DNA from: JASGIT01 sp047601665
Lineage (GTDB): Bacteria > Pseudomonadota > Gammaproteobacteria > Burkholderiales > Burkholderiaceae_C
NCBI GenBank assembly: GCA_047601665.1
Contig: JASGIT010000001.1
Coordinates: 868,001 to 932,000 of the forward strand
Direction: 5' to 3'
Length of the DNA stretch: 64,000 nt
In this document: one piece after another, positions 56,838 through 64,000 of the stretch
Position numbering within the stretch: position 1 is the stretch's first letter
How the letters are laid out: each line of letters starts with the position of its first letter
The notes under the pieces: model-generated
What the model was told of the DNA's origin: nothing
Database searches by the model: none
What the model saw: the letters and a program-made list of their open reading frames with translations, nothing else
Made by a program: the position numbers and the translations under genes

Positions 56838-56843
56838 TATAAT
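56838..56843 (+). promoter_or_regulatory. -10 element for rpmB-rpmG
   Basis: TATAAT is a perfect -10 box, with a weak TTCCTG as possible -35 (56814-56819, 18 bp spacing) inside the end of trxB. It implies a leader of about 135 nt before rpmB, containing a small hairpin (GCTGCA/TGCAGC). Confidence 0.7.
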
Positions 56844-56987
56844 CGCTGGCTTTGCTGCATTTTCGTGCAGCTTTCACAGGGCCACCGCCACCCTTTTCTG
56901 GCGAGGTGAGGCTCCGCCGCCCACCCTGCTCAGCGCTCAGCCAGGCAGGCCATCGGGCGGCAGGGCCGTTTGACATGGAGTGTCCTC

Positions 56988-57221
56988 ATGGCACGCGTAT
57001 GTGAAGTAACGGGCAAGAAGCCCATGGTGGGAAACAATGTCTCCCACGCCAACAACAAGACCAAGCGCCGTTTCCTGCCCAACCTGCAATACCGCCGCTT
57101 CTGGGTGGAAAGCGAAAACCGCTGGGTGCGTCTGCGCGTTTCGAGCGCGGCCCTGCGCCTGATCGACAAGAACGGCATCGACTCCGTGCTCGCAGACATG
57201 CGCGCCCGTGGCCAGGCTTGA
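56988..57221 (+). CDS. rpmB: 50S ribosomal protein L28
   Basis: A 77-residue ribosomal protein beginning 'MARVCEVTGKKPMVGNNVSH' and containing 'NNKTKRRFLPNLQYRRFWVE' and 'RLIDKNGIDSVLADMRARG'. GGAG lies 8 nt before the ATG at 56988; the reading frame is open further upstream, but that part is not L28. It is followed 20 bp later by rpmG, the standard bacterial pair. Confidence 0.98.
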   Translation: MARVCEVTGKKPMVGNNVSHANNKTKRRFLPNLQYRRFWVESENRWVRLRVSSAALRLIDKNGIDSVLADMRARGQA

Positions 57222-57241
57222 ATTTCTGAAGGAGCAACCAA

Positions 57242-57412
57242 ATGGCTACCAAAGGCGGACGCGACAAGATCAAGCTGGAATCCACTGCGGGTACCGGCCA
57301 CTTCTACACCACCACCAAGAACAAGAAGACGATGCCCGAGAAGATGCTGATCATGAAATTTGATCCCAAGGCTCGCAAGCACGTCGAGTACAAGGAAATC
57401 AAGCTGAAGTAA
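57242..57412 (+). CDS. rpmG: 50S ribosomal protein L33
   Basis: A 56-residue protein translated from ATG 57242 (AAGGAG 8 nt upstream) to TAA 57412: begins 'MATKGGRDKIKLESTAGTGH', contains 'FYTTTKNKKTMPEKMLIMKF' and ends 'ARKHVEYKEIKLK'. It lacks the two Cys-x-x-Cys pairs, so it is the zinc-independent L33 form. It is followed 20 bp later by a strong terminator. Confidence 0.97.
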   Translation: MATKGGRDKIKLESTAGTGHFYTTTKNKKTMPEKMLIMKFDPKARKHVEYKEIKLK

Positions 57413-57431
57413 TTCGGCCCGGTTCCTGCAA

Positions 57432-57463
57432 AAAACCGCCACCGCGCAAGCGCTGGCGGTTTT
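57432..57463 (+). terminator. Rho-independent terminator of rpmB-rpmG
   Basis: AAAACCGCCA and TGGCGGTTTT form a perfect 10-bp stem around a 12-nt loop that can extend the stem (GCGCAAGCGC), followed by TGTTTGC. It closes the ribosomal operon and insulates the riboswitch gene downstream. Confidence 0.9.
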
Positions 57464-57510
57464 TGTTTGCCCCTAGAATGCCTGCGGCGCTGCCACCTGC
57501 GTGGCGGCGC

Positions 57511-57680
57511 CGACGTTCTCAGGGCGGGGCGGAATTCCCCACCGGCGGTATCTGGCAGGCCCCAGCGGGGCCACGCCAGCAGCCCGCGAGCGCCAGGGCC
57601 GCAGCCATGCGGCCCTGGGTCAGCAGACCTGGTGAGACGCCAGGGCCGACGGTCACAGTCCGGATGAAAGAGCAACGTGA
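57511..57680 (+). ncRNA. FMN riboswitch (RFN element)
   Basis: Highly conserved RFN segments are present in order: TCTCAGGGCGGGGCGGAATT, CCCCACCGGCGGTA, the variable arm with GCCAGGGCCGCAGCC and GCGGCCCTGG, GACCTGGTGAGACGCC, and GACGGTCACAGTCCGGATGA, then AAGAG. The P1 arms are ACGTT and AACGT. Between it and ribH a strong hairpin (GCCGGCGCC 57686-57694 with GGCGCCGGC 57720-57728) could be the expression platform, although it has no T-run. FMN binding should switch off ribH. It occupies most of the 367-bp gap after rpmG; the rest holds the terminator and the linker only. Confidence 0.95.
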
Positions 57681-57779
57681 AGCAGGCCGGCGCCTGCCCT
57701 GCGCCCGGCGTGGGGCCTGGGCGCCGGCTGCATTGCGCGCGCCCTGGTTCATGGACCTTCACGCTTTTCAGGCCAGCCA

Positions 57780-58304
57780 ATGAATCAGACCGATATCCAC
57801 CACCTCTCCCCCGCCAATGCGAGCCCCGCGCTCCGCATCCCGCCGCAGACCCGCATCGCGGTCATCAGCGCCAACTGGCACAGCGACATCGTGCACGCCG
57901 CGCGCGACAGCGCCATCCGCCGCCTGGTGGAACTGGGCGCGGACGCCGACCACTTCCAGACCGTGGAACTGCCCGGCGCCTTCGAGATTCCGCTGATGGC
58001 CCAGCGGCTCGCCGCGTCGGGCCGCTTCGACGCGGTGATCGCCTGCGCGCTCATCGTCAACGGCGGCATCTACCGCCATGAGTTCGTGACCACGGCGGTG
58101 ATCGACGGGCTGATGCGCGTGCAGCTCGACACGGGCGTTCCGGTGTTCTCCGTGGCGCTCACGCCGCTGCACTTCCACGAGCACGAGGACCACCGTGCCT
58201 TCTTCCAGCAGCACTTCGTGAAAAAGGGCCACGAAGCCGCCGAGGCCTGCGCCGCCACCCTGGCGCAGCACGCGCTCGCCGGCCAGTGGCTGCAGGCCGC
58301 CTGA
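57780..58304 (+). CDS. ribH: 6,7-dimethyl-8-ribityllumazine synthase, type II (RibH2-like)
   Basis: A 174-residue enzyme of riboflavin synthesis (EC 2.5.1.78), joining the pyrimidine and butanone-phosphate precursors. 'RIAVISANWHSDIVHAARDS', 'FQTVELPGAFEIPLMAQRLA', 'IVNGGIYRHEFVTTAVIDGL' and 'ALTPLHFHEHEDHRAFFQQH' match the Brucella/Mesorhizobium RibH2 type rather than the common icosahedral RibH (which has 'GAVIRGATPHF'). It stands alone downstream of an FMN riboswitch, without ribD, ribE or ribB. It could be an extra, conditionally used lumazine synthase or a flavin-binding photoreceptor-like relative; enzyme activity is likely but unproven. Confidence 0.9.
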   Translation: MNQTDIHHLSPANASPALRIPPQTRIAVISANWHSDIVHAARDSAIRRLVELGADADHFQTVELPGAFEIPLMAQRLAASGRFDAVIACALIVNGGIYRHEFVTTAVIDGLMRVQLDTGVPVFSVALTPLHFHEHEDHRAFFQQHFVKKGHEAAEACAATLAQHALAGQWLQAA

Positions 58305-58313
58305 CGCCCGACG

Positions 58314-59786
58314 TCACCCGCGCGGCGGCTGGCCCAGCAGCCGGTGCGCCAGCGCGCCCAGCGTGCGGCAGGCCTGCTCCACCGCCTCGTCCACCGGGTG
58401 GGTGCAGCCCAGGCGCATACAGCGCTCGTAGCGCCCGGTGTTGGAGAACATGCCGCCCGGCGCGGTGCGTATGCCCTGGGCCAGCGCCAGGGTGAACAGC
58501 TCCGCCGTCCGCATTCCCTCGGGGAACTCCAGCCACAGGCACAGCCCGCCGGGCGGCAGGCTCAGGCGCGTGCCCAGCGGGAACCAGCGCGCCACGAGGC
58601 GCGCCATCGCCTCGCGCTGGCGGCGCAGCTGCTGCTTCAGGCGCTGCAGGTTGCGCACGTGCGCGGGCGCGCCCACGCAGGCCGCCGCCAGCAGTTGCGC
58701 CAGCGGCTGGGTGTGGCGGCTCTGGGCGAACTTGAGCATCTGCACGCGACCGTGCCACTGGCCCGCGTTCATCCAGCCCTGGCGCAGGCCGGGCGCGAGC
58801 GATTTGTTGAACGCCTCGCAGTAGATCACCTGCCCCGCCGTGTCCCAGTGCTTGAGCGGGCGCGGGCTGCGCTCGCCCTCGACGAAGAGGCTGTACGAGT
58901 CGTCCTCGATCAACGCCACGCCGTGGGCGGTGCACAGTTCCACGAGCCGCGCCTTGTGCGTGTCGGGCATACAGGTGCCCAGGGGCATTTGCAGCTCGGG
59001 CACCACCACCACGGCCTTCAGGCGCGGCTGGGTGCGCAGCGCCAGTTCCAGCGCTTCGAGCGACAGGCCGGTGCGCGGGCTGCAGGGGATTTCGAGCGCC
59101 TGCATCTGCAGCGATTCGATGACCTGCAGAAGGCCGTAGTAGGTGGGCGACTCGACGGCCACCACGTCGCCGGGCGCGGCCACGGCGGCGAGCGCCAGGC
59201 TGACCGCCTCGGAATTGCCCGTGGTGGACAGCACCTCGCCGGGCGCAATCCCCATGCCCGCGGCCAGCGCGCGCCGCGCCATGGCGCGCTGGAAATCGGG
59301 GTGCGTGCCCAGCAGCGAACGCCCCTGCACCAGCACGTCGGGCTGCTCGCGCAAGATGCGCGTGGCCGTGCGGTGGATGAATTCCCGGTCGAACAGCGCG
59401 GGCGGGGGCGTGGCGCCGCCCAGGTCCACGCGCACTTGCGCCTGCCAGCCGCGTTCGAGCAGCAGCGAGATGCGCTCGTTGATGCCCGCATGGCGCTTTT
59501 GCCGCACGGGGGTGAGCGGACGGCGCAGGTCCGGCTCGCGGGCCTGGGCCAGGCCCTCGGGCTGCGCGCCGCGCACGAAGTAGCCCACGCGCGGGCGCGC
59601 CTCGATCTGGCCCTGGTCTTCCAGGCAGCGCAGCGTCTGCAGCGCGGTGGACAGGCTGACGCCGTGGCGCCGCATGAGCGCGCGCACGGAGGGCAGGCGC
59701 TCGCCCACCTGCAGCTGGCCACGCTCCACGGCCTGGCGGTAGTCGGCGGCCAGGCGGCGGTACAGGGGAACGGCTTCGGGTGTCAT
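58314..59786 (-). CDS. MocR-type transcriptional regulator (GntR HTH plus aminotransferase domain)
   Basis: A 490-residue protein. An N-terminal GntR winged helix ('VPLYRRLAADYRQAVERGQL', 'RLPSVRALMRRHGVSLSTAL') precedes a fold-type I aminotransferase-like domain with 'STTGNSEAVSLALAAVAAPG', 'EDDSYSLF' and the PLP lysine in 'YCEAFNKSLAPGLRQGWM'. MocR proteins bind PLP and amino-acid-type ligands and regulate nearby genes. It faces a DUF2917 gene, with inverted near-identical 12-bp elements in the shared 177-bp gap, its likely operator. Confidence 0.92.
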   Translation of the reverse strand: MTPEAVPLYRRLAADYRQAVERGQLQVGERLPSVRALMRRHGVSLSTALQTLRCLEDQGQIEARPRVGYFVRGAQPEGLAQAREPDLRRPLTPVRQKRHAGINERISLLLERGWQAQVRVDLGGATPPPALFDREFIHRTATRILREQPDVLVQGRSLLGTHPDFQRAMARRALAAGMGIAPGEVLSTTGNSEAVSLALAAVAAPGDVVAVESPTYYGLLQVIESLQMQALEIPCSPRTGLSLEALELALRTQPRLKAVVVVPELQMPLGTCMPDTHKARLVELCTAHGVALIEDDSYSLFVEGERSPRPLKHWDTAGQVIYCEAFNKSLAPGLRQGWMNAGQWHGRVQMLKFAQSRHTQPLAQLLAAACVGAPAHVRNLQRLKQQLRRQREAMARLVARWFPLGTRLSLPPGGLCLWLEFPEGMRTAELFTLALAQGIRTAPGGMFSNTGRYERCMRLGCTHPVDEAVEQACRTLGALAHRLLGQPPRG

Positions 59787-59817
59787 GGGGCTGAATGGTG
59801 CACGGGGCCTGTGCTGC

Positions 59818-59908
59818 GCAACAGATACAGGCAAGCGCCAAAACCACCATAACAGAGCCGCGCCAACCGCACTGCTGCGCACCGTGTTCCGGGCGCTGTG
59901 TCTGTTGC
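59818..59908. promoter_or_regulatory. pair of inverted 12-bp elements between MocR-type gene and DUF2917 gene
   Basis: GCAACAGATACA (59818-59829) and TGTGTCTGTTGC (59897-59908) match as reverse complements at 11 of 12 positions, with further similarity on the flanks (GCTGC before each, on its own strand). They lie in the gap between the divergent genes and are the likely binding sites of the MocR-type regulator. I see no other feature in the gap except the ribosome site of the DUF2917 gene. Confidence 0.6.
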
Positions 59909-59963
59909 AGTGCAGCAGGTTTTCCTACGCTGAATGCCTTGTCATCCTGGAAGGAAAACCGCC

Positions 59964-60296
59964 ATGCACCCCGACCTCCACCGGCACCGCTTTGCCCCCG
60001 GGCAGGAACGGCTCCTGTCCCTGCCCGAGGGCAGCGAACTGTTCTGCCGCCGGGGCACATTGCGGCTGTCGTGCCCGGCACAGGGACTGGTGTGGGCCGT
60101 GCCCCCGGGCCAGGGCTGGCGCGCGGCGGAGGACATGTGGGTGCTGCTGGCCGCCGCCGGTGGCGAAGCGGCTGAAGCCGAACTGCATGAAGCCGCACAA
60201 ACGGCCACCAGCCGGTGGGCCGGCCTGGCAGCCGCTTGGGCACGCTGGCTCGGGCGTGCGCCGCGCGGCGGCATCCTGCCCGCAGGCCGCCCGTGA
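59964..60296 (+). CDS. DUF2917 family protein
   Basis: A 110-residue protein. 'ERLLSLPEGSELFCRRGTLR' followed by 'GLVWAVPPGQGWRAAEDMWV' is the DUF2917 pattern of betaproteobacteria, a small beta-rich cupin-like unit. Function unknown. AAGGAAA precedes the ATG at 59964. It diverges from a MocR-type regulator that probably controls it. Confidence 0.75.
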   Translation: MHPDLHRHRFAPGQERLLSLPEGSELFCRRGTLRLSCPAQGLVWAVPPGQGWRAAEDMWVLLAAAGGEAAEAELHEAAQTATSRWAGLAAAWARWLGRAPRGGILPAGRP

Positions 60297-60322
60297 ACCC
60301 TCTGGGCCAGCCGGCGCGCTGG

Positions 60323-61645
60323 TCAGGACGGAATGCCGCGCAGGCGTGCCTTGTCGCGCGCGGGGTTGACGCAAACCAGGGCGATCACGGCGCCCACCAG
60401 CGTTGTCGCGCCAAACACCTGAAACGCCAGCGGATACCCGGCCAGCGCGCTGCCGGCGTTCTTCACGATCATGCCCGCCAGATAGGGGCCGTACACGCCG
60501 CCCAGCGATTGCAGGGCCAGGAAGATGCCGATGGTGGCGGCGAACTGCTTGGGCGGAACGATCTCGGACAGACCGGCGTTGAACAGAGGCAGCACGGTGA
60601 CACCGAGTGCATAGCCGACGGAAACCCAAGCCACGGCAAGGTATGGATCCTTGATGTAGGGCAGCGTGATGAGGGCGATGGAGCAAATGAGCAGCCCGCA
60701 CGTCGGCAGCACGCCGCGCAGCAGGCGCGACGACACGCCGCGCGCAAGCAGTTTGTCACTGATGAAGGCCACGCCGGTCAGCGTGATGATCGAAGCAATG
60801 CTCGGCGCGCCGAACATCGCACCCGCCTGCACGCGGCTGAAGCCCAGCCCCTTCTCGAAGTACGAGGGCAGAAAGGTGAGCACGGCGGCGACGATGGCGT
60901 AGGTGGGCATCGAGGCCAGCACCGCGCCGATGAAGGTGCCCGAGGTAAGCACCTTGCGCCAGGGCACGTTGGGCTCCTTGTCCGCCTCGGTCTGCGCGGC
61001 GCCCTTGACGGCCTCGCCGCCATAAGGGCCAGGCTTCTTCCAGGTGGGCAGCCATACCAGCAGCCACACCAGGCCCGCGCCAGCCAGCGACAGGAAGGCG
61101 GCGCGCCACCCGTATTGGTGGGCCACGACGGCGAGCACGGGCGCGATCAAGATCTTCGCGAGCGACGCCGACATGGTGAGCACCGCAGACGGCAGCCCGC
61201 GCTTTTCGATGGGATGCCACGAATAGACGGCCGTATGCACCAGCGGATACGACGGGCCTTCAAGCAGCCCGAGAAACATGCGGCTCAACAGCAGCACGGT
61301 GAAGGTTGCCGACAGCGTGACCGGGAACATCGCGAGCGCCCAGCCAATGGCCAGAAAAGCGAGCGACCAGCGCAGCGACAGGTGGCGGTTGATGAAACCC
61401 GCCCCAAGATTGCCGACGATGAACAGGACGAAAAAGGCACTCGCGATCATGCCGATCTGCTGTTCGTTGACGCCGATCTCGTCCTTGAGGTCCTGGGCCA
61501 CCAGGCCCAGCACGGTCTTGTCGCCCCAGTTCACCACGTAGAGCGCCACGACGAGCGCGGTGTACGCCCAGGCCGTTTTTCGGGACTCCGTTCCCTGGAT
61601 GGCCGGAGCGGCGCGCGCTCCTGCTGCGGTATCTGTTGCCGCCAT
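60323..61645 (-). CDS. MFS transporter (anion:cation symporter-like)
   Basis: A 440-residue inner-membrane protein with 12 membrane segments. The N-terminus ('AWAYTALVVALYVVNWGDKTV'-type, Asn-Trp-Gly-Asp-Lys), 'GLLEGPSYPLVHTAVYSWHP' and 'RGLPSAVLTMSASLAKILIAP' in part resemble the ACS family, which takes up organic anions such as aromatic or sugar acids. It precedes crotonase and CoA-transferase genes on the same strand, so its substrate may be a carboxylate degraded as a CoA thioester. ATG at 61645 follows AGAGGAGA. Confidence 0.85.
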   Translation of the reverse strand: MAATDTAAGARAAPAIQGTESRKTAWAYTALVVALYVVNWGDKTVLGLVAQDLKDEIGVNEQQIGMIASAFFVLFIVGNLGAGFINRHLSLRWSLAFLAIGWALAMFPVTLSATFTVLLLSRMFLGLLEGPSYPLVHTAVYSWHPIEKRGLPSAVLTMSASLAKILIAPVLAVVAHQYGWRAAFLSLAGAGLVWLLVWLPTWKKPGPYGGEAVKGAAQTEADKEPNVPWRKVLTSGTFIGAVLASMPTYAIVAAVLTFLPSYFEKGLGFSRVQAGAMFGAPSIASIITLTGVAFISDKLLARGVSSRLLRGVLPTCGLLICSIALITLPYIKDPYLAVAWVSVGYALGVTVLPLFNAGLSEIVPPKQFAATIGIFLALQSLGGVYGPYLAGMIVKNAGSALAGYPLAFQVFGATTLVGAVIALVCVNPARDKARLRGIPS

Positions 61646-61711
61646 TTTGTCTCCTCTGGTCATTTAATAATCTTTCGCTCCACCGGGCCGGCCCGTCCCC
61701 GGCCGGCCTGT

Positions 61712-62413
61712 TTATGGCGACGAGAGCTTGCGCGCCCTGTCGGCCTGGATACCGGCATCCAGTTCCTCCAGCAACGCCTTGCGTGCCTTGAGCTTGGTGT
61801 TGTGGTGCGCCACCATGTCGAGCGACTTCAGCCGGTCGGCCACGGTACGGACGGTGGTCATCAGCGCCTCGGACGATGCCAGTTCATCCAGGAAGCCGGC
61901 GGCCAGAGCGCCCTTCGGGTCGAACATCTCGCCCGTGATGACCGAGCGGTCGAACATCGAGCGGTGCAGCCGGTGGCTGGACAGCGCGACGCCTACGTCG
62001 TGCATGGTCATGCCGATGGCCACTTCGTTGAGGCCGATCTTGAAGGCGCCTTCGACGCCGATGCGGTAGTCGGCCGACAGCAGGAGGAACGCCCCCTTGG
62101 CGATGGCATGGCCGGAACAGGCGACGATCACCGGATAGGGATGCGAGAGCAGCCGGCGGCTGAGCGTGGAGCCCGCCGTGACCAGATCGGCGGAAGCCTC
62201 TTTGCTCTCCTTCATGATCTTCAGGTCGTAGCCCGCGCACAACATGCCCGGCTGGCCCGTGATGACCACCACGGCCTTGTCCTCGGTGGCCTGGTCGAGC
62301 AAGGCATTGAAGCGCACCAGCAGCGCGGGCGACACGGCATTGACCTTGCCGTTGTTCAAGGTGAGCGTGGCCACCCCGTCGTCGAGGTGGTAGCGGATCA
62401 GTTCTTCGTTCAT
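61712..62413 (-). CDS. enoyl-CoA hydratase/isomerase family protein (crotonase, CaiD-like context)
   Basis: A 233-residue crotonase-fold protein: 'ATLTLNNGKVNAVSPALLVR', oxyanion-hole segment 'MLCAGYDLKIMKES', 'GHAIAKGAFLLLSADYRIG' and 'GLNEVAIGMTMHDV'. Several active-site positions differ from classical hydratases, so isomerase or another crotonase reaction is possible. GGGAG precedes the ATG at 62413, 11 bp after the CoA-transferase gene. Confidence 0.85.
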   Translation of the reverse strand: MNEELIRYHLDDGVATLTLNNGKVNAVSPALLVRFNALLDQATEDKAVVVITGQPGMLCAGYDLKIMKESKEASADLVTAGSTLSRRLLSHPYPVIVACSGHAIAKGAFLLLSADYRIGVEGAFKIGLNEVAIGMTMHDVGVALSSHRLHRSMFDRSVITGEMFDPKGALAAGFLDELASSEALMTTVRTVADRLKSLDMVAHHNTKLKARKALLEELDAGIQADRARKLSSP

Positions 62414-62424
62414 GCTTGCTCCCG

Positions 62425-63621
62425 TTACCCCACCGCCCCGGCCGCGCGCAGGCGGTCGATCTCGTCGTCGCCATAGCCCGCTTCGCGCAGGATTTCCCCG
62501 GTGTGCTGGCCCGCGCTGGGGGCCTTGCGCGGCCTGACCTTGGCCACGCCGTCCACATGCAGCGGGCTGTCGATGGTCATCAGGGTGTCGTCCTCGAAGG
62601 GCACCAGCACGCCGGCGGCGATGGCCTGCGGGTCGCTGGCCGTGTCCTGCGCGGTGGCGACGATCTCGAACACCAGCCCGGCCCGGGTCAGGATGTCGCG
62701 CCATTCGGCGCGGTCGCGGCCGGCGAAGGCGGCGTCCAGCTCGGCGATCAGCGCCGCGGCATTGCGGAAGCGGTCGGCCTGCGTGGCAAAGCGCTCGTCG
62801 GCCACCAGCGCCTCGCGGCCCAGGCACTGGGCCAGCACGGGCCACTGGCGCTCTTCGTTCAGGATGGTGAGGATCAGCCACTTGCCGTCGCGGCAGCGGT
62901 AGTAGGCGGTGAGGGCGTTGAACAGCTGCTCGCGCGGCGGCCGGGGGAAGAAGGTGGCGTCGCACAGCGCCGCCTGCACGTTGAAGCCGTTGGCCCAGAA
63001 GCCATTCGCGATGAGCGAGGAGCCGACCTGCACGCCGCGCCCGGTGCGCTCGCGCTCGTACAGCCCCAGCATGACGGCGCCGAACAGCGACATGGCCGAC
63101 GGGTGGTCGCCCATGCCGGTGAGGGCGCGCGCGGGCGGCAGGCTGGCATCGGGGCGGCAGCCGTCCATGAGGCCGGAGCGCGCCCAGTAGGCGGTCATGT
63201 CGAAGCCGGGTTTGGCGGCCTCGGCGCCGCGCTCGCCGTAGCCGGTGAAGGAGCCGTAGACGAGGCGCCCGTTCAGCCGGGAGAGGGTTTCGTAGCCGAG
63301 GTTGAGCTTCTTGCGCACGGCCAGCGGGTAGTTGGTGATGAACACGTCGGCGCCGGCGGCGAGCTTGTGCAGCACGGCCTGGCCGTCGGGCCGGGCCAGG
63401 TCGATGACCATGCCGCGCTTGTTGCGGTTGTCCAGCAGCCAGCCGTAGGACTGGTCGGTCTTGGGGTTGCCGGGCAGGCGCGAGAGGTTGCGCCCGGCGT
63501 CGCCGGCGCCGGGCGGCTCGATCTTGATGACGTCGGCGCCGAAGTCCGACAGCACGGTGGCCGCGCCGGGCGCGGCGATGAAGCTGCTGCAGTCGATGAC
63601 GCGCAGACCCTTGAGGATCAT
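62425..63621 (-). CDS. CaiB/BaiF-family (class III) CoA-transferase
   Basis: A 398-residue enzyme that moves CoA between carboxylic acids. 'LKGLRVIDCSSFIAAPGAAT', 'LSDFGADVIKIEPPGAGDAG', 'DNRNKRGMVIDLARPDG' and 'YGERGAEAAKPGFDMTAYWA', with the catalytic Asp in 'GFDMT', are typical. With the crotonase, the dehydrogenase fragment and the MFS carrier it forms a catabolic unit. The substrate could be carnitine-like or another hydroxy/enoyl acid. Confidence 0.9.
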   Translation of the reverse strand: MILKGLRVIDCSSFIAAPGAATVLSDFGADVIKIEPPGAGDAGRNLSRLPGNPKTDQSYGWLLDNRNKRGMVIDLARPDGQAVLHKLAAGADVFITNYPLAVRKKLNLGYETLSRLNGRLVYGSFTGYGERGAEAAKPGFDMTAYWARSGLMDGCRPDASLPPARALTGMGDHPSAMSLFGAVMLGLYERERTGRGVQVGSSLIANGFWANGFNVQAALCDATFFPRPPREQLFNALTAYYRCRDGKWLILTILNEERQWPVLAQCLGREALVADERFATQADRFRNAAALIAELDAAFAGRDRAEWRDILTRAGLVFEIVATAQDTASDPQAIAAGVLVPFEDDTLMTIDSPLHVDGVAKVRPRKAPSAGQHTGEILREAGYGDDEIDRLRAAGAVG

Positions 63622-63679
63622 GAAGACCTCCTTGAATGGAATGGAGAGTGGCCGCCCCGGGGCGGCCGTGGGGGGCTGT

Positions 63680-64000
63680 TTACTTGAAGGCGCGCAGCGT
63701 GCGCAGGACGGCCACCTGGCGGTCGTCGCGCTGGCGTTCCATCTGCGGAATCGGCTCTTTGCCGAAGGACGCGGCGGCCTGATCGATGATGCGCCGCTCC
63801 AGCGCCTGATCGAACTCCAGCGGCGAAATCACCTTGAACGACGCCGCCATGTTCTTGCCCAGGTGCTCGAAGAAGGACTCCAGCCCCTTCGGCCCGCCGC
63901 CCATGTGGAAGGAGCTGAACGGCCCGTTGACGGCCCAGCGCAGGCCGATGGAGCTGGTGACGATGTCGTCGAGCTCGTCGACGGTGACCACGCCTTCCTG
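63680..64000 (-). CDS. 3-hydroxyacyl-CoA / L-carnitine dehydrogenase-like protein, C-terminal part
   Basis: The gene continues past the window end; only its last 106 codons are here. 'VVTVDELDDIVTSSIGLRWA' followed by 'NGPFSSFHMGGGPKGLESFF' closely resembles the C-terminal helical domain of L-carnitine 3-dehydrogenases and related 3-hydroxyacyl-CoA dehydrogenases. It lies 58 bp upstream of the CoA-transferase gene on the same strand. The NAD-binding domain needed to confirm this is outside the window. Confidence 0.7.
   Translation of the reverse strand, partial: QEGVVTVDELDDIVTSSIGLRWAVNGPFSSFHMGGGPKGLESFFEHLGKNMAASFKVISPLEFDQALERRIIDQAAASFGKEPIPQMERQRDDRQVAVLRTLRAFK

Noticed and set aside
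1..64000. tRNA, rRNA, CRISPR arrays, insertion sequences and prophage genes
   Set aside because: None of their sequence signatures (direct-repeat arrays, transposase or integrase motifs, rRNA segments, cloverleaf with CCA-type ends) was seen on reading either strand; a tRNA search program was not available.

Overview
The window is G+C-rich DNA (sampled coding lines range from about 60 to 75% G+C) with dense, mostly housekeeping genes, and it looks like a chromosome segment of a betaproteobacterium of the family Comamonadaceae (Acidovorax/Alicycliphilus-like; genus not determinable here). Evidence is the gene set and order (purM-permease diverging from hda-HAD-pcnB-folK; rpfE-recJ; ftsK-lolA; rpmB-rpmG; DUF2145 and DUF2917 proteins; a tripartite tricarboxylate transporter) and a dispersed palindromic repeat with a core like ATAGCTGCCAGCGCTT that I associate with this family. 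No rRNA, tRNA, CRISPR array, integrase or transposase was seen.

Layout. 0-9.2 kb: end of a threonine-dehydratase-like gene, RcnB-like protein, histidine phosphatase, SbmA/YddA-type ABC exporter, then a minus-strand, overlap-coupled trio (AAA ATPase, TOPRIM-like protein, creatininase-family hydrolase), a DsbD-like thiol transporter and a diguanylate cyclase. 9.2-25.3 kb: hemE, priA, a serine hydrolase, a crotonase/3-hydroxyacyl-CoA dehydrogenase pair, an ABC-2 exporter, purM with a permease, the hda-HAD-pcnB-folK chain, a Nudix hydrolase and a quinone oxidoreductase. 25.3-34.4 kb: a GGDEF/EAL protein next to an orphan DctP-type binding protein, an SDR, and an envelope redox cassette (di-haem peroxidase, porin, FMN-binding protein, ApbE, small membrane protein). 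34.5-45.1 kb: tctBA, then lolC-lolD-tatD-glycosylase-methyltransferase-GspE-like ATPase on the minus strand, and rpfE-recJ diverging from lolC. 45.1-57.4 kb: DUF2145 pair, a 29-residue membrane peptide, a chemoreceptor, rnm/yciO-like genes, rarA, a plus-strand block with a frameshifted glycosylase, lolA-ftsK, trxB, rpmB-rpmG. 57.4-64 kb: FMN riboswitch with type II lumazine synthase, a MocR-type regulator facing a DUF2917 gene, and an acyl-CoA/carnitine-like catabolic group with an MFS carrier, cut by the window end.

Three points stand out. First, the AAA ATPase/TOPRIM-like pair at 4263-6022 has the architecture of an anti-phage nuclease pair, is less G+C-rich than its neighbours and is overlap-coupled to a creatininase gene; it is the best candidate here for an undescribed system. 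Second, ten copies of one palindromic repeat are present, and most are inside genes. All five copies in sense orientation are read in the same frame (x-Ile-Ala-x-Ser/Gly-Ala), two of them forming the signal peptides of DsbD and LolA, so the repeat acts as a mobile source of protein sequence. Third, the redox cassette at 30041-34374 looks like an envelope electron-transfer chain built on a covalently flavinylated protein, with an unusually short ApbE that lacks an export signal. All function calls are from reading motifs by eye; no database search was run.
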